Source: Megaleporinus macrocephalus (taxonomy: Eukaryota > Chordata > Actinopteri > Characiformes > Anostomidae). Taken from it: a stretch of DNA of 64,000 nt. Shown here in pieces: positions 47,433 to 59,329 of the stretch. The stretch is taken from assembly GCA_021613375.1 (NCBI GenBank), contig CM038705.1, positions 9,013,095-9,077,094 of the forward strand, written 5' to 3'. The notes beneath the pieces are model-generated. The model had not been told where the DNA came from. It saw only the letters and a list, made by a program, of their open reading frames with translations, and made no database searches. Position 1 is the stretch's first letter. Each line of letters starts with the position of its first letter. The position numbers and the translations under genes were made by a program.

Positions 47433-47881
47433 GGTCTTTAGATGTGAGAGGGAGTCAGACTTTAATCTATTAAACGTCATCTCAGAGTCTTTTAAAGTCT
47501 TCTAGTTTATGGTCAGCATAACAGCAACCTGCCAGACCTGCTAGACCGCTAAAAGGCAGGGGTCAGGATTCGTCGGCTGAGAGAAACCCGCTGTATGACC
47601 GCAAGGCCTTTTATACTCTAGCCTGTTTAAGTGTATTAGTCCTGGTCTTGTTATAGATTTGCTTGTGTCCCGGCGAGCTGATGCATATTTACGACCTTCA
47701 CATGTAAGCAGAAGCCTTTCTGCCCACATAAACAGCATGGATAAGGCGACAGTGGCTGATTTAGAAATCAGCAGCGCGCTCTAGTCGAAGCCTTACTGGA
47801 CGCTGGGCTGACAGGACAGAAAGCCTCGGGCTATAGCGTAATACATCAGTGACTCAGTGGCCACAGGGATTTGACTTTCTC

Positions 47882-47928
<47 letters not shown>

Positions 47929-48007
47929 TCTCTCGCCTGCCAAGCCTCGGCCTCATTAGCGGAATAGGGATTCCTGCCTAAATGGAACTGGCCTGCTGCC
48001 AGCCAGA

Positions 48008-48046
<39 letters not shown>

Positions 48047-48267
48047 AAGAAAAAATAATAAATAAATAAATAAATTCACCACAAAAAATTCACCACAATA
48101 CTGCATTTCGTTCCAGCACAAATTCCAACTGGATGGAATACTTTCACAGATCGTAGGCTTTTCAGTTACAGGTGAAAACAGTATTGATCAGGTTCTCTAT
48201 AAAATCATATGGATCTGTTTACTGGAGCTGCACATCATCCAGATATGTACAGTGTGTGAAACCTCTA
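47433..48267. other. Intronic sequence with (CT)n 47894-47923 and (GA)n 48008-48040
   Basis: The CT and GA runs are about 85 bp apart and complementary. Between them CCTCATTAGCGGAATAGGGA is single-copy and homeodomain-like. Nothing else recognised. Confidence 0.45.
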
Positions 48268-48765
48268 TGGTTAACGGACCAATAGAAATGCTCCAAAAGA
48301 CCTTGGAACAATTCTGGTTCCATCGACTTCCATTAAAAGTAAAGATTTTTTTTTGTTGTTGTTGTTTTTGTTTTTTTTTTGTTTCTTACCTTCGCACTTT
48401 TAATTTACATCTTCAAATACATTTGTATTTACTTATTAGTTTTTTTTGTTTGTATGTTCTGTGTTTTTTATTATTATTTATTATTATTTATATTATTATT
48501 TTCTCTTCGTTTTGCATTTTCTATATGTCCACCATCTATTCCTCTCCCCTTCTCCCCCTCAGCCCTTTCCAAATGTTAACATAGCTTAAGAATGAGAATG
48601 TTACATGCTGTAAATAAGTAAATAAATAATAAAGTTCTATTAGTCCTCCAATGAGGGGTGGTGGTGTTGGTGGGCCAAAAAAGAAAAAAGAAAAAAGTAA
48701 AGAACGTTTTTGTTCTCTTGCTATTTTGGAGATCCTTGTTTTTCTTTGGCCAGCGACGATATGTT
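48268..48765. repeat. Interspersed repeat family copy, split by an AT-rich insert
   Basis: 48268-48345 carries GGACCAATAGAAATGCTCCA and TTCTGGTTCCATCGACTTCC; the rest of the family sequence (TTTTGGAGATCC...TTTGGCCAGCGACGATAT) resumes at about 48722. The insert begins with a T-rich run and ends with AAGAAAAAAGAAAAAAG, which suggests a retroposed piece. Confidence 0.6.
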
Positions 48766-48797
48766 TGCACGCTAATGCATACTTAAGCTAATAAGAT

Positions 48798-49261
48798 TAG
48801 AGATTAGGATCGATCGGCCGATTTGGAATCAGAATATGCGATCGGCCCATATTTCTCCAATTTAGCTGATCTCAAGAGTAGATCGATGGTGAGCCTAAAT
48901 TCTGTATTTCCAGCTAGCTACTAATCTGATACAGCGTTTAAGAGTATACCATGGGGCTGAGTACAGTTAGTATTGGCTAGCACGCGCAGCTAGCACACAA
49001 CAAATAACCCAGAAACCCGTGCAGACCAGATCTGACCGGTATGAACAATACAGCAGCAGCAGAGTCAAAGTGATTATAAGTTTATAGCACTAGATACCCA
49101 TGATTCCACCATGTTTCATGACTTGCTTGCGCTAACAGTTGCATGTAGCCCTGCTGTGGCATATAGCCCCGCCCTCGCTCGGTATCGACTATCAGCCAAT
49201 CACTCTGCAAAGTGATTGGCGATTGGAATCAGCTTGAAAAACACTGATTGGTCCATCTCTA
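48798..49261. mobile_element. hAT-like non-autonomous element, 464 bp, perfect duplication
   Basis: Ends TAGAGATTAGGATCGATCGG and, reversed, TAGAGATGGACCAATCAGTG. AATAAGAT is exactly repeated at 48790-48797 and 49262-49269. Same family as 20234-21108 but with about 400 bp of the interior missing. Confidence 0.92.
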
Positions 49262-49578
49262 AATAAGATAGCGATAAGTGTGGCGGGGTGTCTTAGTTAG
49301 TGATGGTAGTGATGTTGTTATATAGTCGTTTGGGGTGACCCTTGCATCCAGTGGTTACCTGATAACAAAGACCTTGTTATGACTAATATCTACTGTATTA
49401 TTAAAACAATTTACTTTATAGCATTTTAAAACAGGTTCACACTTATACATGCATGAGGTGCGTAATCTTAGGAACGTAGCCTAAGCTGTATAAATATACT
49501 ATAGCTGTAATGTGTCGGCCTAGACAGGGCATCAAAGCCTTGAGCTTTTATATGCAGTGGCACTGTTATCCACTATGC

Positions 49579-50260
49579 CAGGGCTATTTAATTAGAGTTC
49601 AGTAAGGTCCAATCAGAGGGAATTTCTTCAGGCCAAGGTCTGGATCATGTTTGTGCTATGATTCAGTGCCATATACCGTATACTGAAGTGGTCTAGTAGT
49701 TCTATCAGCATTTTATACCATCAGCAACTGAAAGATAAACCAAATTACACATACCGTTCAGTACATTTCAACTATATTTACTGTTTAAAATGCTGAAAAG
49801 GTCTACATTAAAAACAAAAAAACAGAATGCTTTTGAGAAAAGTGTTTATTTATAGAAAAAGTAAACGTGTTAACTCTGTTTCATATCTTGACCTGTTGGT
49901 GGAGCTGTCTGTGGGAAGAATAAACATGTGTCTCTCCATTACTGGTTGAAAAGTGGTTTTCGCCATCGATTTTTCTTTTTTCTCGCTTTATTCTCCGACT
50001 GCTGCTTCTCGCTTCATACCTTCCCAAATCTTCTCAGATCTGATTGGCTAAGGAATCTTTGGTGATCTTAAAGCGCCCACAATTGGTCTGTGAGTTTACT
50101 GTACCGCAAAGCCCATATACCGTAAAGACTAGAAAAGTTCCACCGATTAAAATAAAACCTGTCAAATGTAAGCCCCAAATCCCCCAATTAGCTTATCGGT
50201 TTGGGCCCACACTGGACGACATCTGGGTCCAGACCGCGGTCCACCTATTAGTGGCCTTTG
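49579..50260. mobile_element. hAT-like non-autonomous element, copy 3 of 3 (682 bp)
   Basis: Left end CAGGGCTATTTAATTAGAGT and right end CCTATTAGTGGCCTTTG; flanks CACTATGC (49571-49578) and CACCGTGC (50261-50268) match 6 of 8. Same orientation as copy 2. End bases are eroded (CCTTTG for CCCCTG), so it is an older insertion. Confidence 0.82.
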
Positions 50261-51108
50261 CACCGTGCTATCAATTTCCGTAAGTGATATTTGTGAACAA
50301 GTCTTTAACCCTATGTAAGAGTAATAACTAAATAGTGTTAGATCAAATAATACTATGTAAATGATTGGTTAAACTGTTGCATGTTACGATTGGTTAAACT
50401 GTTACGTACTGGGATGTTGTAGGAGCGAGTGAGTGAGATTAGGTGAGCAATTATGTGAGACCTTTATCTTTCTTCTGATAAAGGTCTCACAGTACAAACA
50501 GGACATATGCATGCTATAAAGACTAAAAACAGAAGTTATTGTTATTGTTCAGTGCAGTCAATTCTTGACTCCTGGTGACCATATGGATATGGAGCGTTGC
50601 CGGAGTATCTGGTCTTCTGGTTGGCTTGTTAAGGAGTATGGGAGTAGCAGTGTCTTTGTCTTTCTTTCAACATCTGCCTGGAATATCCATCAGAATGGGA
50701 GAGATTTGTATTCAGACAAGTCTTTCTCGGAGGACGCTGAGTTTGGTGCCAAACGCTAGGTAGATATCTCCAGGGAGGCAAAAGAAAAACACCAACGTGA
50801 TCCCGACGGAGATGTAATCACCGTGCAGCATCTGTAAATGAGGAAATTAGTCTAGAACCCCATGGAAATTTAATCCTGTCCAAATTGGACTCTGGAAAAC
50901 CAATGTCAGCAGTGCGTTCCCAAGCTAAAGGGTTTTCCAGTACTGGGCTGATGATTACCCATAACCCATCTGTGTCTAGTATATAGTTTATAGTATTTGT
51001 ATGTAGTATTTGTTGGTGGCTGGATCATGTACATATCAGGCTCTTGTAATATGACTGCTTCACTTACGGACATAAACCAAGAGAACCCAAGAGAACGAGG
51101 AGTAAATG

Positions 51109-51153
<45 letters not shown>

Positions 51154-51524
51154 CCTGGTCCTGTTTTTCTTGCTCAAAAAAAAAAAAAAAGAAAAAGAAA
51201 AAAATTCTCTACCCATCAGCTCACCAAGTCTTTCCTGAGCTGAAGCTGGAGTGGCAGTGTTAGAGCTGGGTAAACACTAAATTATGCAGGGTGGGGGGGA
51301 ACTGCAGGTCCGGGATTTAGAGCCACCGCACTTAAACAACAAGAGCCTGTCGAAACAATGGCAGTGTTCACGGCTGAAATCAGTTAAAGATCTCTGGTGG
51401 TCTTTTAAGAGGAAGTAAGTCAGGAAGTGCTCCTGTGTTTTAGCCTATATTTCTTGTAGCAATGACCTGCGGTTACTATTTTAGTAACAATTCATATGCC
51501 TCCTGTATTCATCACGCTTCACAT
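50261..51524. other. Intronic sequence with (GA)n 51113-51142 and an A-rich run 51177-51204
   Basis: No transposon ends recognised. The open frames at 50565-50763 share one stretch in two frames and show no motif. Confidence 0.4.
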
Positions 51525-52300
51525 GTGTATTTATAAGGCATTATATAGCAGACATATCAACTTAAGTGCATTAATAAGGCATTATATAGCATATATATCA
51601 ACTTAAGTGTAATAATAAGGCATTATATAGCATACATATCAACTTAAGTGTATTTATAAGGCATTATATGGCATACATACCAACTTAAGTGTATTTATAA
51701 GGCATTATATGGCATACATACCAACTTAAGTGTATTTATATGTGCTTTAATAAGGCGTTATATAGCATACATATTAACTTAAGTGTATTTATAAGGCATT
51801 ATATAGCATACATATCAACTTAAGTGTATTTATATGTGCATTAATAAGGCGTTATATAGCATACCTATCAACTTAAGTGTATTAATAAGGCATTATATAG
51901 CATACATATCAACTTTAGTGTATTTATAAGGCATTGTATAGCATACATATCAACTCAAGTGTATTTATAAGGCATTATATAGCATACATATCAACTTAAG
52001 TGTATTTATAAGGAATTATATAGCATACATATCAACTTAAGTGCATTTATAAGGCATTATATAGCATGCATATCGACTCAAGTGCATTTATAAGGCATTA
52101 TATAGCATACATATCAACTTAAGTGTATCTATAAGACATTACATAGCATGCATATCAACTCAAGCGCATTTATAAGGCATTATATAGCATACATATCAAC
52201 TTAAGTGCATTTATAAGACATTACATTGCATATATATTAACTTACGTGCATTCATAAGGCATTATATAGCATACATATCAATTTAAGTGTATTTATGTGT
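51525..52300. repeat. 41-bp minisatellite, about 19 copies
   Basis: Unit: TTATAAGGCATTATATAGCA then TACATATCAACTTAAGTGTAT. Some copies carry an extra TGTGCATTAA segment. AT-rich, non-coding, contains the near-palindrome ATTATATAG/CATA. Confidence 0.95.
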
Positions 52301-53026
52301 GCATGTAACAATCATATGACACAACAGAGCTCTGGTATGTGTCCTTAGACACATTACTACAGTAGATACCAGTAGATTGATTTAACTAGTAACTGAACAG
52401 ATGTTATAATATATTATGGAACCTGCCTTCATAAAGTCATGTGCCCATGCTTTATAAAATCCTATGCAAGTAATTACATCTACTTAAGAGCAGTTATACA
52501 ATTCTGCTTATGCTTGGTATTATAAAGTGATGGTTATGCCATGGAATGCCTTATAAACTCATTTATAAAGAATTGTGAATAAAGGAGTGACGGGAAATGT
52601 TACTTTTTTTCTTTGTAGGTTGAACTTGCATTCTCAGTGCTATAGCACAGAACTGTGACATTGGGGGTCTCAGTTTGAGTCATTTCCTGTTTCACAGTAT
52701 GGTAAACCATCAACCATCGTAGTTAGCAGAAGTGGGCATAGTTGCCCAGTCAGCTGTATCTGAGGAAGCCGGCTTAGTTTTCAAGGCAGTGGACATAAGG
52801 AGTGGTTTCCTCTCTTACAGCCAGAACTCCATCAGCTGTGTTATATGATGCTGGTGGTCTTATGGGCCTGTTAATGCTACACGCCGTGGACCAGCTGATA
52901 CTGAAGCGTGAATGACTTCAGAAATCAACATAGCTTTGAATTTCCAGTTCCACCCAACTCAGATCCTTTGTTGTCCAGAATATTTTAAGCATAGACACTG
53001 CTGGTCAAAAGTTTGGATACATCTAA

Positions 53027-53029
<3 letters not shown>
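52301..53029. other. Intronic sequence, one Tc1-type end
   Basis: GCTGGTCAAAAGTTTGGATA at about 53001 is a Tc1-like terminal phrase, immediately followed by TA repeats; no second end was found. Confidence 0.4.

Positions 53030-53062
<33 letters not shown>
53030..53062. repeat. (TA)n microsatellite
   Basis: About 32 bp of TA directly before the SINE head. Confidence 0.9.
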
Positions 53063-53065
<3 letters not shown>

Positions 53066-53395
53066 TGTAGTGGTTGGTATGGTGGTGTAGTGGTCAGCAC
53101 GGTCTCCTCACAGTAAGATGATCCGGGTTGGATTCCTGGTCAGGGTGGTTCTGTGTGGAGTGTGTATGTTCTCCCCGTGCTTCCTCCGGGTACTTCGGTT
53201 TCCTCCCACAGTCCAAACACATGCATGTTAGGTTGATTGGTCACTCTAAACTGCCCGTAGGTGTGAGTGTGTGCGTGAGTGAATGTTGGCCATGCATTGG
53301 ACTGGCGACCTGTCCATGGCGTAACCTGCTTTCGCCCAAAGACGCTAGGATTGGCTGGAGCTCAAGATCTGATCTACTTCTCTCACAATAAGATA
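53063..53395 (+). mobile_element. tRNA-derived SINE, plus strand, with a duplicated head
   Basis: A box TGGTGTAGTGG occurs twice, at 53063-53073 and 53083-53093, 20 bp apart. B box GGTTGGATTCC (53126-53136) differs from GGTTCGANTCC at one base. The body then runs GTTCTCCCCGTGCTTCCTCC, TTTCCTCCCACAGTCC, ACATGCATGTTAGGTTGATT, AACTGCCCGTAGGTGTGAGT, GGACTGGCGACCTGTCCATG and ends GGCTGGAGCTCAAGATC. This is the most complete SINE copy in the window. The doubled head is the shortest state of the 20-bp array seen at 22399 and 61561. Confidence 0.9.
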
Positions 53396-53736
53396 TTCAT
53401 GTTACTTTGTATTGTATGTATGATTATTTACATCTGGTCTAATCATATCTGGTGTTCTTACTGGTGTAGATACATTTATTAATAAGATTATTAATAACTA
53501 TCAGCTTAGGCGTTACACTTCTAGGTGGATGGAGTCAATGCCAGGAACTGAAGCCATATTCTTAAGGCGACAGCATTGTAGAAAGAAATTGGTAATAAAC
53601 TTATTATATATTTTTTTAAGTTCTGCTGTCTCATAGATGCACCATGATGCAATATAGACGCAACGCTAGTGTTCTAACCGCATCGTGCGTCGGCTGGTGT
53701 AAAGAGCGAAGTGGTTGCAGAGGGAGTGTCTGAGAA

Positions 53737-53779
<43 letters not shown>

Positions 53780-53939
53780 AGCACTCAATGTCCTAACCCT
53801 TTTAGTGAGATTAGTTTGAGTCTTAATGTCTCACATGGCCTTGCTATTCATCTTCTGACTCAGCCTCTCTCTCTCTCTCTCTCTCCCTCTCCCCCTCTCT
53901 CCTCCGTCGATCCTCTCTCATAAATGAATTTCCCTGGTT
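53396..53939. other. Intronic sequence with (GA)n 53741-53776 and (CT)n 53865-53895
   Basis: Simple repeats apart, nothing recognised. Confidence 0.45.
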
Positions 53940-54460
53940 CGCCCGGCCTGCCCGAGTGTTGTCAAGCCTTTGCAGCAGCAGTATAAAAAATGCACACAGT
54001 AGTGTCACCGCTCTCCTGACAGTGTCACCTCCTCCACTCTGACTGTCTCGGTGTCTCTCTACCTGCCCTTATCTTCGCTCCCTTTATCCTGGTTCCCCCC
54101 CCCCCCCCCCCCCCCCAAACACACACACCACCTCCCTCCTCCACACTAGCTCTCCTAGTTAATTCGGCCTCGTTTGGGCTCTCCATTACCGAGCGCAGCC
54201 CCATTAGCCGCTGACTCGGCGGGCGGATTCGCTCAGCTAAACAATGCCTATCGTCAGGTCCTATCACAGGCGATAATCCGCCCCAGTAAACGGCCCAAAT
54301 GCAGCCTGGGATTGCAGCAGCATCCACCTCCTTCAGCACGCATCTCTTCTCCACCTGTCATCCCTCTGCTCCGCCGCACCCGTGCCTTCCCAGCTCGCGC
54401 GCCTTCCTCCTGCACACTTTGGGTTTGCATCTCTCTAATCTTCTCCCCATCACGTGTATA

Positions 54461-54491
<31 letters not shown>

Positions 54492-54850
54492 TTTCCGGGG
54501 AGCATTTCACTGCTCCCCAATTTCTCCTCATTACCCCTCGGAACAGCTCTCCCAACCTCAGCAGCACCAAATTTGATTTTCCTGCTCACTCTGTCCTAGA
54601 ACGAGTGGGACCTGGGGAAGTAGTGGGGTAGAGGGGGGGTGGGGAGGTGGGGGAAGAAAAAAAAAGGTAATTGGAGTGCCTCAGGGTACTGGGGTGAGGC
54701 AGCGGGGGGACAGGCCGTCCCCAAACATGAAATATTAACTGGCTTTTTCATCTCGGGGCCCCTTTGCTGATGCTGCCTAATTAGGTCCCCGTCTCTTCGT
54801 TCGCGCACCCACCAGGTGCCTCGCGTCGTCTCACCTAAAATCTTGACACA
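53940..54850. promoter_or_regulatory. CpG-retaining single-copy islet with homeodomain-type sites
   Basis: CpG-rich parts at 53940-53960 and 54160-54300 (ACTCGGCGGGCGGATTCGCT, GGCGATAATCCGCC), AGTTAATTCGG near 54157, and the perfect palindrome CCTAATTAGG at 54776-54785. A run of about 22 C (54097-54115), a TA run (54457-54482) and a T run interrupt it. Candidate enhancer by texture only. Confidence 0.3.
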
Positions 54851-54894
54851 GTGAAGCCAGTTTCGAGTTTTTATACCTTTTGAGTTTCATATTT

Positions 54895-55720
54895 AAGTAA
54901 TGTGTCCAAAAGTATCCAGACACCCCTTCACACAACCCCATGCTGTAAAATGCACCAAACTTCACACTCAGCAAGTACCAGTCTCCTGGCAACCGCCAAA
55001 CCCAGACTCGTCTATGGGACTGCCTGACGGAGAAGCATGATTGGTCACTCCAGAGAACACGTTTCTACTGCTCTAGAGTCCAGTGTTGGTGTGCTTTACA
55101 CCACTGCATCCAACATTTTGCACTGCGCTTGGTTTAGTAAGGCTTGGATGCAGCTGCTCTGCCATAGAAACCCATTCCATGAAGCTCTCTACACTCTGTT
55201 CTTGAGCTGATCTGAAGACCACATGAAGTTTAGAGGTCTGTAGTGATTGACTCTGTAGAAAGTTGGTGACCTCTGCTCACTATGCTCCTCAGCATCCACT
55301 GACCCGCTCTGTCATTGTACGTGTTCTACCACTTGCTGTCTGAGCTGCTGTTGTTCTCAATCACTTTCACTTTGTTTTAACACCACTGACAGTCCACTGT
55401 GGAATAATTAGTAGTGAGGAAACTTCACGACTGGACTTGTTCCACAGGTGGCGTCCTATCACGGTACCACGCTGGAGTTCACTGAGCTTCTGAGAGAGAC
55501 CCATTCTTTCAGTAATGTGTGTAGAAGCAGTCTGCATGACTAGGTACTTATATACACCTGTGGCCATGGAAGTGATTGGAACATCTGAAGTCAATGGTTT
55601 GGATGGGTGAGTGAAGCAATGGAGCTCCAAGGAAATACATTTGGTACCTTTGGCAAGTGATCCAGGACTGATTGTCCAATCATATGCAATCAAATCCTCA
55701 TGGCAATGTTCCAACATCTA
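54895..55720 (-). pseudogene. Degenerate Tc1-like transposon with transposase remnant, minus strand
   Basis: The N-terminal helix-turn-helix start is readable on the minus strand at about 55372-55510 (GLSQKLSELQRGTVIGRHL, then NKSSREVSSLL and IPQWTVSG), the standard fish Tc1 beginning. Further on, frames broken by stops and shifts give SRTECRELHGMGFYGRAAA (about 55150-55215), VLWSDQSCF with the first catalytic Asp (about 55030-55070) and WRLPGDWYLLSVKFGAF (about 54950-55000). The PDLNPIE region is missing. The left terminus TGTGTCCAAAAGTATCCAGA is at 54901. Confidence 0.85.
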
Positions 55721-55810
55721 ATGTGAAGCCTTCCCAGAAGAGTTGAGGCTGTTACTGCAGCAAAAGGGAGGGGGCAAACTCCATATTAATACCTCCAACC
55801 AATGGATATA
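55690..55810 (+). mobile_element. Tc1-like C-terminal piece in reversed order
   Basis: GAAGCCTTCCCAGAAGAGTT, GAGGCTGTTACTGCAGCAAA and GGAGGGGGCAAACTCCATAT correspond to the transposase C-terminal part and 3' flank of the same Tc1 family, but read on the plus strand while the adjacent N-terminal half reads on the minus strand. The element is therefore rearranged by inversion, or two copies meet here. Confidence 0.6.
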
Positions 55811-56484
55811 TCCATTTCTGTAGATCTCATATGGTGTCTGAAACTAATAAGCGAGTCTGTTTGAGGCTTCTTAACAAGGTTTGAGGTTTGATATAGACAT
55901 GCGGTCCGCTCAGTAGGTGGAGTACAAGCTTCCGTTACTTGTTAGCTCCAACCCCCAGTGCAAGAAAAGCCAGGCAGCTTCTTAAAGCATTGAGCTGTTT
56001 CATCTCCAGCTCAACTGGCCAAGTCAAGAAGTGCACCATCACGTCAAACCTTTGGCTGGGATTACTTGTATAGACCAAACAGACACGTGCCTGCCTTCTC
56101 AGCTCGAAGGCCGACGATGACAGATATGTCTCCGTTCGCTCCTTTGACCCAACCCCCCACCCCAGGAGTGTGCGAAAATAAATAAGAATAAAACATCAAG
56201 CGCAGCAGCTACAAGTGAGATATTACGTCTGAATTATTAATTGAAGTTTTGACGCAGTATCCTTGTAGACTAAATGGACTGGCTGACGAATTCGGACATG
56301 AATTATAGATACAGAGAGGAGTACGCAACAACCTTTAATCTGTCTGGTACACCGAGTTAGCGAGGGCCAGTCTGCGCATGCATAATCAACACACTTGCTT
56401 TGCTGGCATACTTGTGGTTTTTTCTCCATTCATTTCTGACTCTTATGAATAAAACACTAAGAAAATGATGCAAGTTTTAATTTT
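55811..56484. other. Intronic sequence, nothing recognised
   Basis: Mixed composition; no gene or transposon end recognised. Confidence 0.4.
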
Positions 56485-58675
56485 ACTAATGCTGGCCCAA
56501 AAGTCTAATGTTAGCCCAAAATTAGTCTAAATTTTACTAGTGCTAGTCCAGAATCTTAATGCAAGCCCAAAATTTCTAACTAGCCCCAAATTTTTAATGC
56601 GAGCCCAGAATTTCTAACTGGCTTGAAATCTTCAATGCTCGCCTAGAATCCCAGAATCTTTAATGTTAGTTCAGAAACTCTAATGCTAGCCCAAAATTTC
56701 TGATGATCGCCCATAATCTCTAATGATAGTCAGTCCAGAATCTCAAACTAACCCAGAATCTCTAATGATAGTCAGTCCAGAATCTCAAACTAACCCAGAA
56801 TCTCTAATGATAGTCAGTCCAGAATCTCAAACTAACCCAGAATCTCTAATGCCAGCCTAGAACCTCAAATGATAGTTCAGAAACTCTTATGCTAGCCCAA
56901 AATCTCTAATGATAGTACAGAATCTCGAACTAGCCCATAATCTCTAATGATAGTCTAGAATCTCGAACTAGCCCAAAATCTCTAATGATAGTACAGAATC
57001 TCGAACTAGCCCATAATCTCTAATGATAGTCAGTCCAGAATCTCAAACTAACCCAGAATCTCTAATGCCAGTCTAGAACCTCAAATGATAGTTCAGAAAC
57101 TCTTATGCTAGCCCAAAATCTCTAATGATAGTACAGAATCTCGAACTAGCCCATAATCTCTAATGATAGTCAGTCCAGAATCTCAAACTAACCCAGAATC
57201 TCTAATGCCAGTCTAGAACCTCAAATGATAGTTCAGAAACTCTTATGCTAGCCCAAAATCTCTAATGATAGTACAGAATCTCGAACTAGCCCATAATCTC
57301 TAATGATAGTCTAGAATCTCGAACTAGCCCAGAATCTCTAATGCCAGTCTAGAACCTCTAATGATAGTTCAGAAACTCTTATGCTAGCCCAAAATCTCTA
57401 ATGATAGTCCAGAATCTCTAATGCCAGCCCAGAATCTCTAACTAGCTAAGAATCTCTAATAATAGTCCCGAATCTCTAATGCCAGCCCAGAGTCTCTAAA
57501 TAGCCCAGAATCTCTAATGATAATTCAGAATCTTTAATACTAGCCCAAAATCTCTGAGGATAGCCCAGAATCTCTAATGATGGTTCAGAGACTCTAATGC
57601 TAGCCCAAAATCTCCTATGATAGCCCATAATCTTTAATGATAGCCCAGAATCTCTAACTAGCCCAGAATCTCTAATGCCAGCCCAGAATCTCTAATGCCA
57701 GCCCAGAATCCCAAATACCAGCCCAGAATCACTAATGATAGCCCAGAATCTCTAATGATAGCCCATAATCTCTAATGATAGCCCAGAATCTCTAACTAGC
57801 CCAGAATCTCTAAGAGATGCTGGACTATCATTAGAGATTTTGGGCTAGCATAAGAGTTTCTAAACTATCATTAGATGTTGTAGGCTTGCATTAGAGATTC
57901 TGGGCTAGTTGGAGATTCTGTACTATCATTAGAGATTTTGGGCTAGTTAGAAATTCTGTACTATCATTTAGAGATTATGGGCTTAAATGATAGTATAGAA
58001 TCTCTAATGCTAGCCCTTAATTTCTAATGATAACCCAGAATCTCTAATGATAGCCCATAATCTTTAATGATATTCCAGAATCTCTAACTAGCCCAGAATC
58101 TCTAATGATATTCCAGAATCTCTAACTAGCCCAGAAGCTCTAACTAGCCCAGAATCTCTAATGATATTCCAGAATCTCTAACTAGCCCAGAATCTCTAAC
58201 TAGCCCAGAATCTCTAACTAGCCCAGAATCTCTAATGATATTCCAGAATCTCTAACTAGCCCAGAATCTCTAACTAGCCCAGAATCTCTAATGCCAGCCT
58301 AGAACCTCAAATGATAGTTCAGAAACTCTTTTGCTAGCCCAAAATCTCTAATGATAGTACAGAATCTCGAACTAGCCCATAATCTCTAATGCCAGCCCAG
58401 AATCCCAAATACTAAACCAGAATCTCAAAATGATAGTACAGAATCTCCAACTAGCCCAGAGTCTCCAATGCCCATCCAGAATTTCTAAGCATAATCCATC
58501 ATCTTTAACATGCCCAAAATCTCCAATTTCCAATGCTAACCCAAAATATCAAACTAGCCCAGAATTTCTAACTTGCCCAAAAGCCCTGATGCTAGCCCAG
58601 AATTTCTAATGATAGCCCAAAATATAATTTCAAGCGCAATTCAAAAAATCTAACTAGGCCAGAATTTCTAATGCT
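56485..58675. repeat. Degenerate 18-20-bp minisatellite, 2.2 kb, about 110 copies
   Basis: Units AGCCCAGAATCTCTAATGAT, AGCCCAGAATCTCTAACT and AGTCCAGAATCTCAAACTA. A 140-bp higher-order block (CAGTCCAGAATCTCAAACTA onward) is repeated at 57031 and 57171. Diversity is higher at both edges. The middle contains an inverted stretch (separate entry). Confidence 0.95.
57812..57972 (-). repeat. Inverted segment inside the 18-20-bp minisatellite
   Basis: TTAGAGATTTTGGGCTAGCA, TTAGAGATTCTGGGCTAGTT and related phrases are the reverse complement of the array unit, for about 160 bp, after which the plus orientation resumes. The array can fold on itself here. Confidence 0.9.
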
Positions 58676-59329
58676 TGTCCAACTCATTCACCTGCTGTCA
58701 CATGTTCATCCACCATTTTTGTCACTGCTTTCCCGTCCTGCTTCTCTCCTCCTTCCATCCCTCGCTCCTGTCGCTTCCTCTCCCTTTGGCTAGCCGAAGT
58801 GCTTAAATCGAATGGGTTTGACTCATGACCCCGTCGTCAGGGCGACTGCGGCAGCCGTCCGGAATGTCCGCGGGACAAAAGACGGAGAGTGAGCCGGCCT
58901 TGTCGGCCACTTCACTCTGTTTATCCTGAGAGAAAACAGGAGGGAGGCCGTTTTACAGGAACACTAAAGCGCTGAGGGCTTCCTGATGCTGTCAGCGACA
59001 AAGAGCGAGAGGACACGGAGAAGGAGTGCTGTTTGGTTTTCAGGAGAGAGTGCAGCCTCGTGTTAGCATCAAGCTAATCACAATCATAATTCTTTTGATT
59101 TACAAGGTCTGGGTACATGATATAAACCTGGATTCGCATCTGTCGCAGATGTTCTGCCCTCAGAAAACTCAAAAGGTTTTTTTTTAAACATGCAAATTAG
59201 CAGATAGTGTGTTTCAGGATCATTTCATATTTATTATTATCAGCAATTACGCAGGTCCTACTACTGAGTAATAAAAGCTTCTGCAGTGTGAAGGATGTGT
59301 GGCTACTGTTTTTCGCAATCACTTCCAGT
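58676..59329. promoter_or_regulatory. CpG-dense single-copy islet at 58785-59060
   Basis: ACCCCGTCGTCAGGGCGACT, GCGGCAGCCGTCCGGAATGT, CCGCGGGAC and GAGCCGGCCTTGTCGGCC stand between two AT-rich minisatellites. Non-repetitive. Candidate regulatory element by composition; no exon signal seen. Confidence 0.3.

Noticed and set aside
53063..53136. Possible functional tRNA gene (A and B boxes present)
   Set aside because: The B box has a mismatch, no cloverleaf or anticodon stem fits, and the sequence continues into a SINE body.
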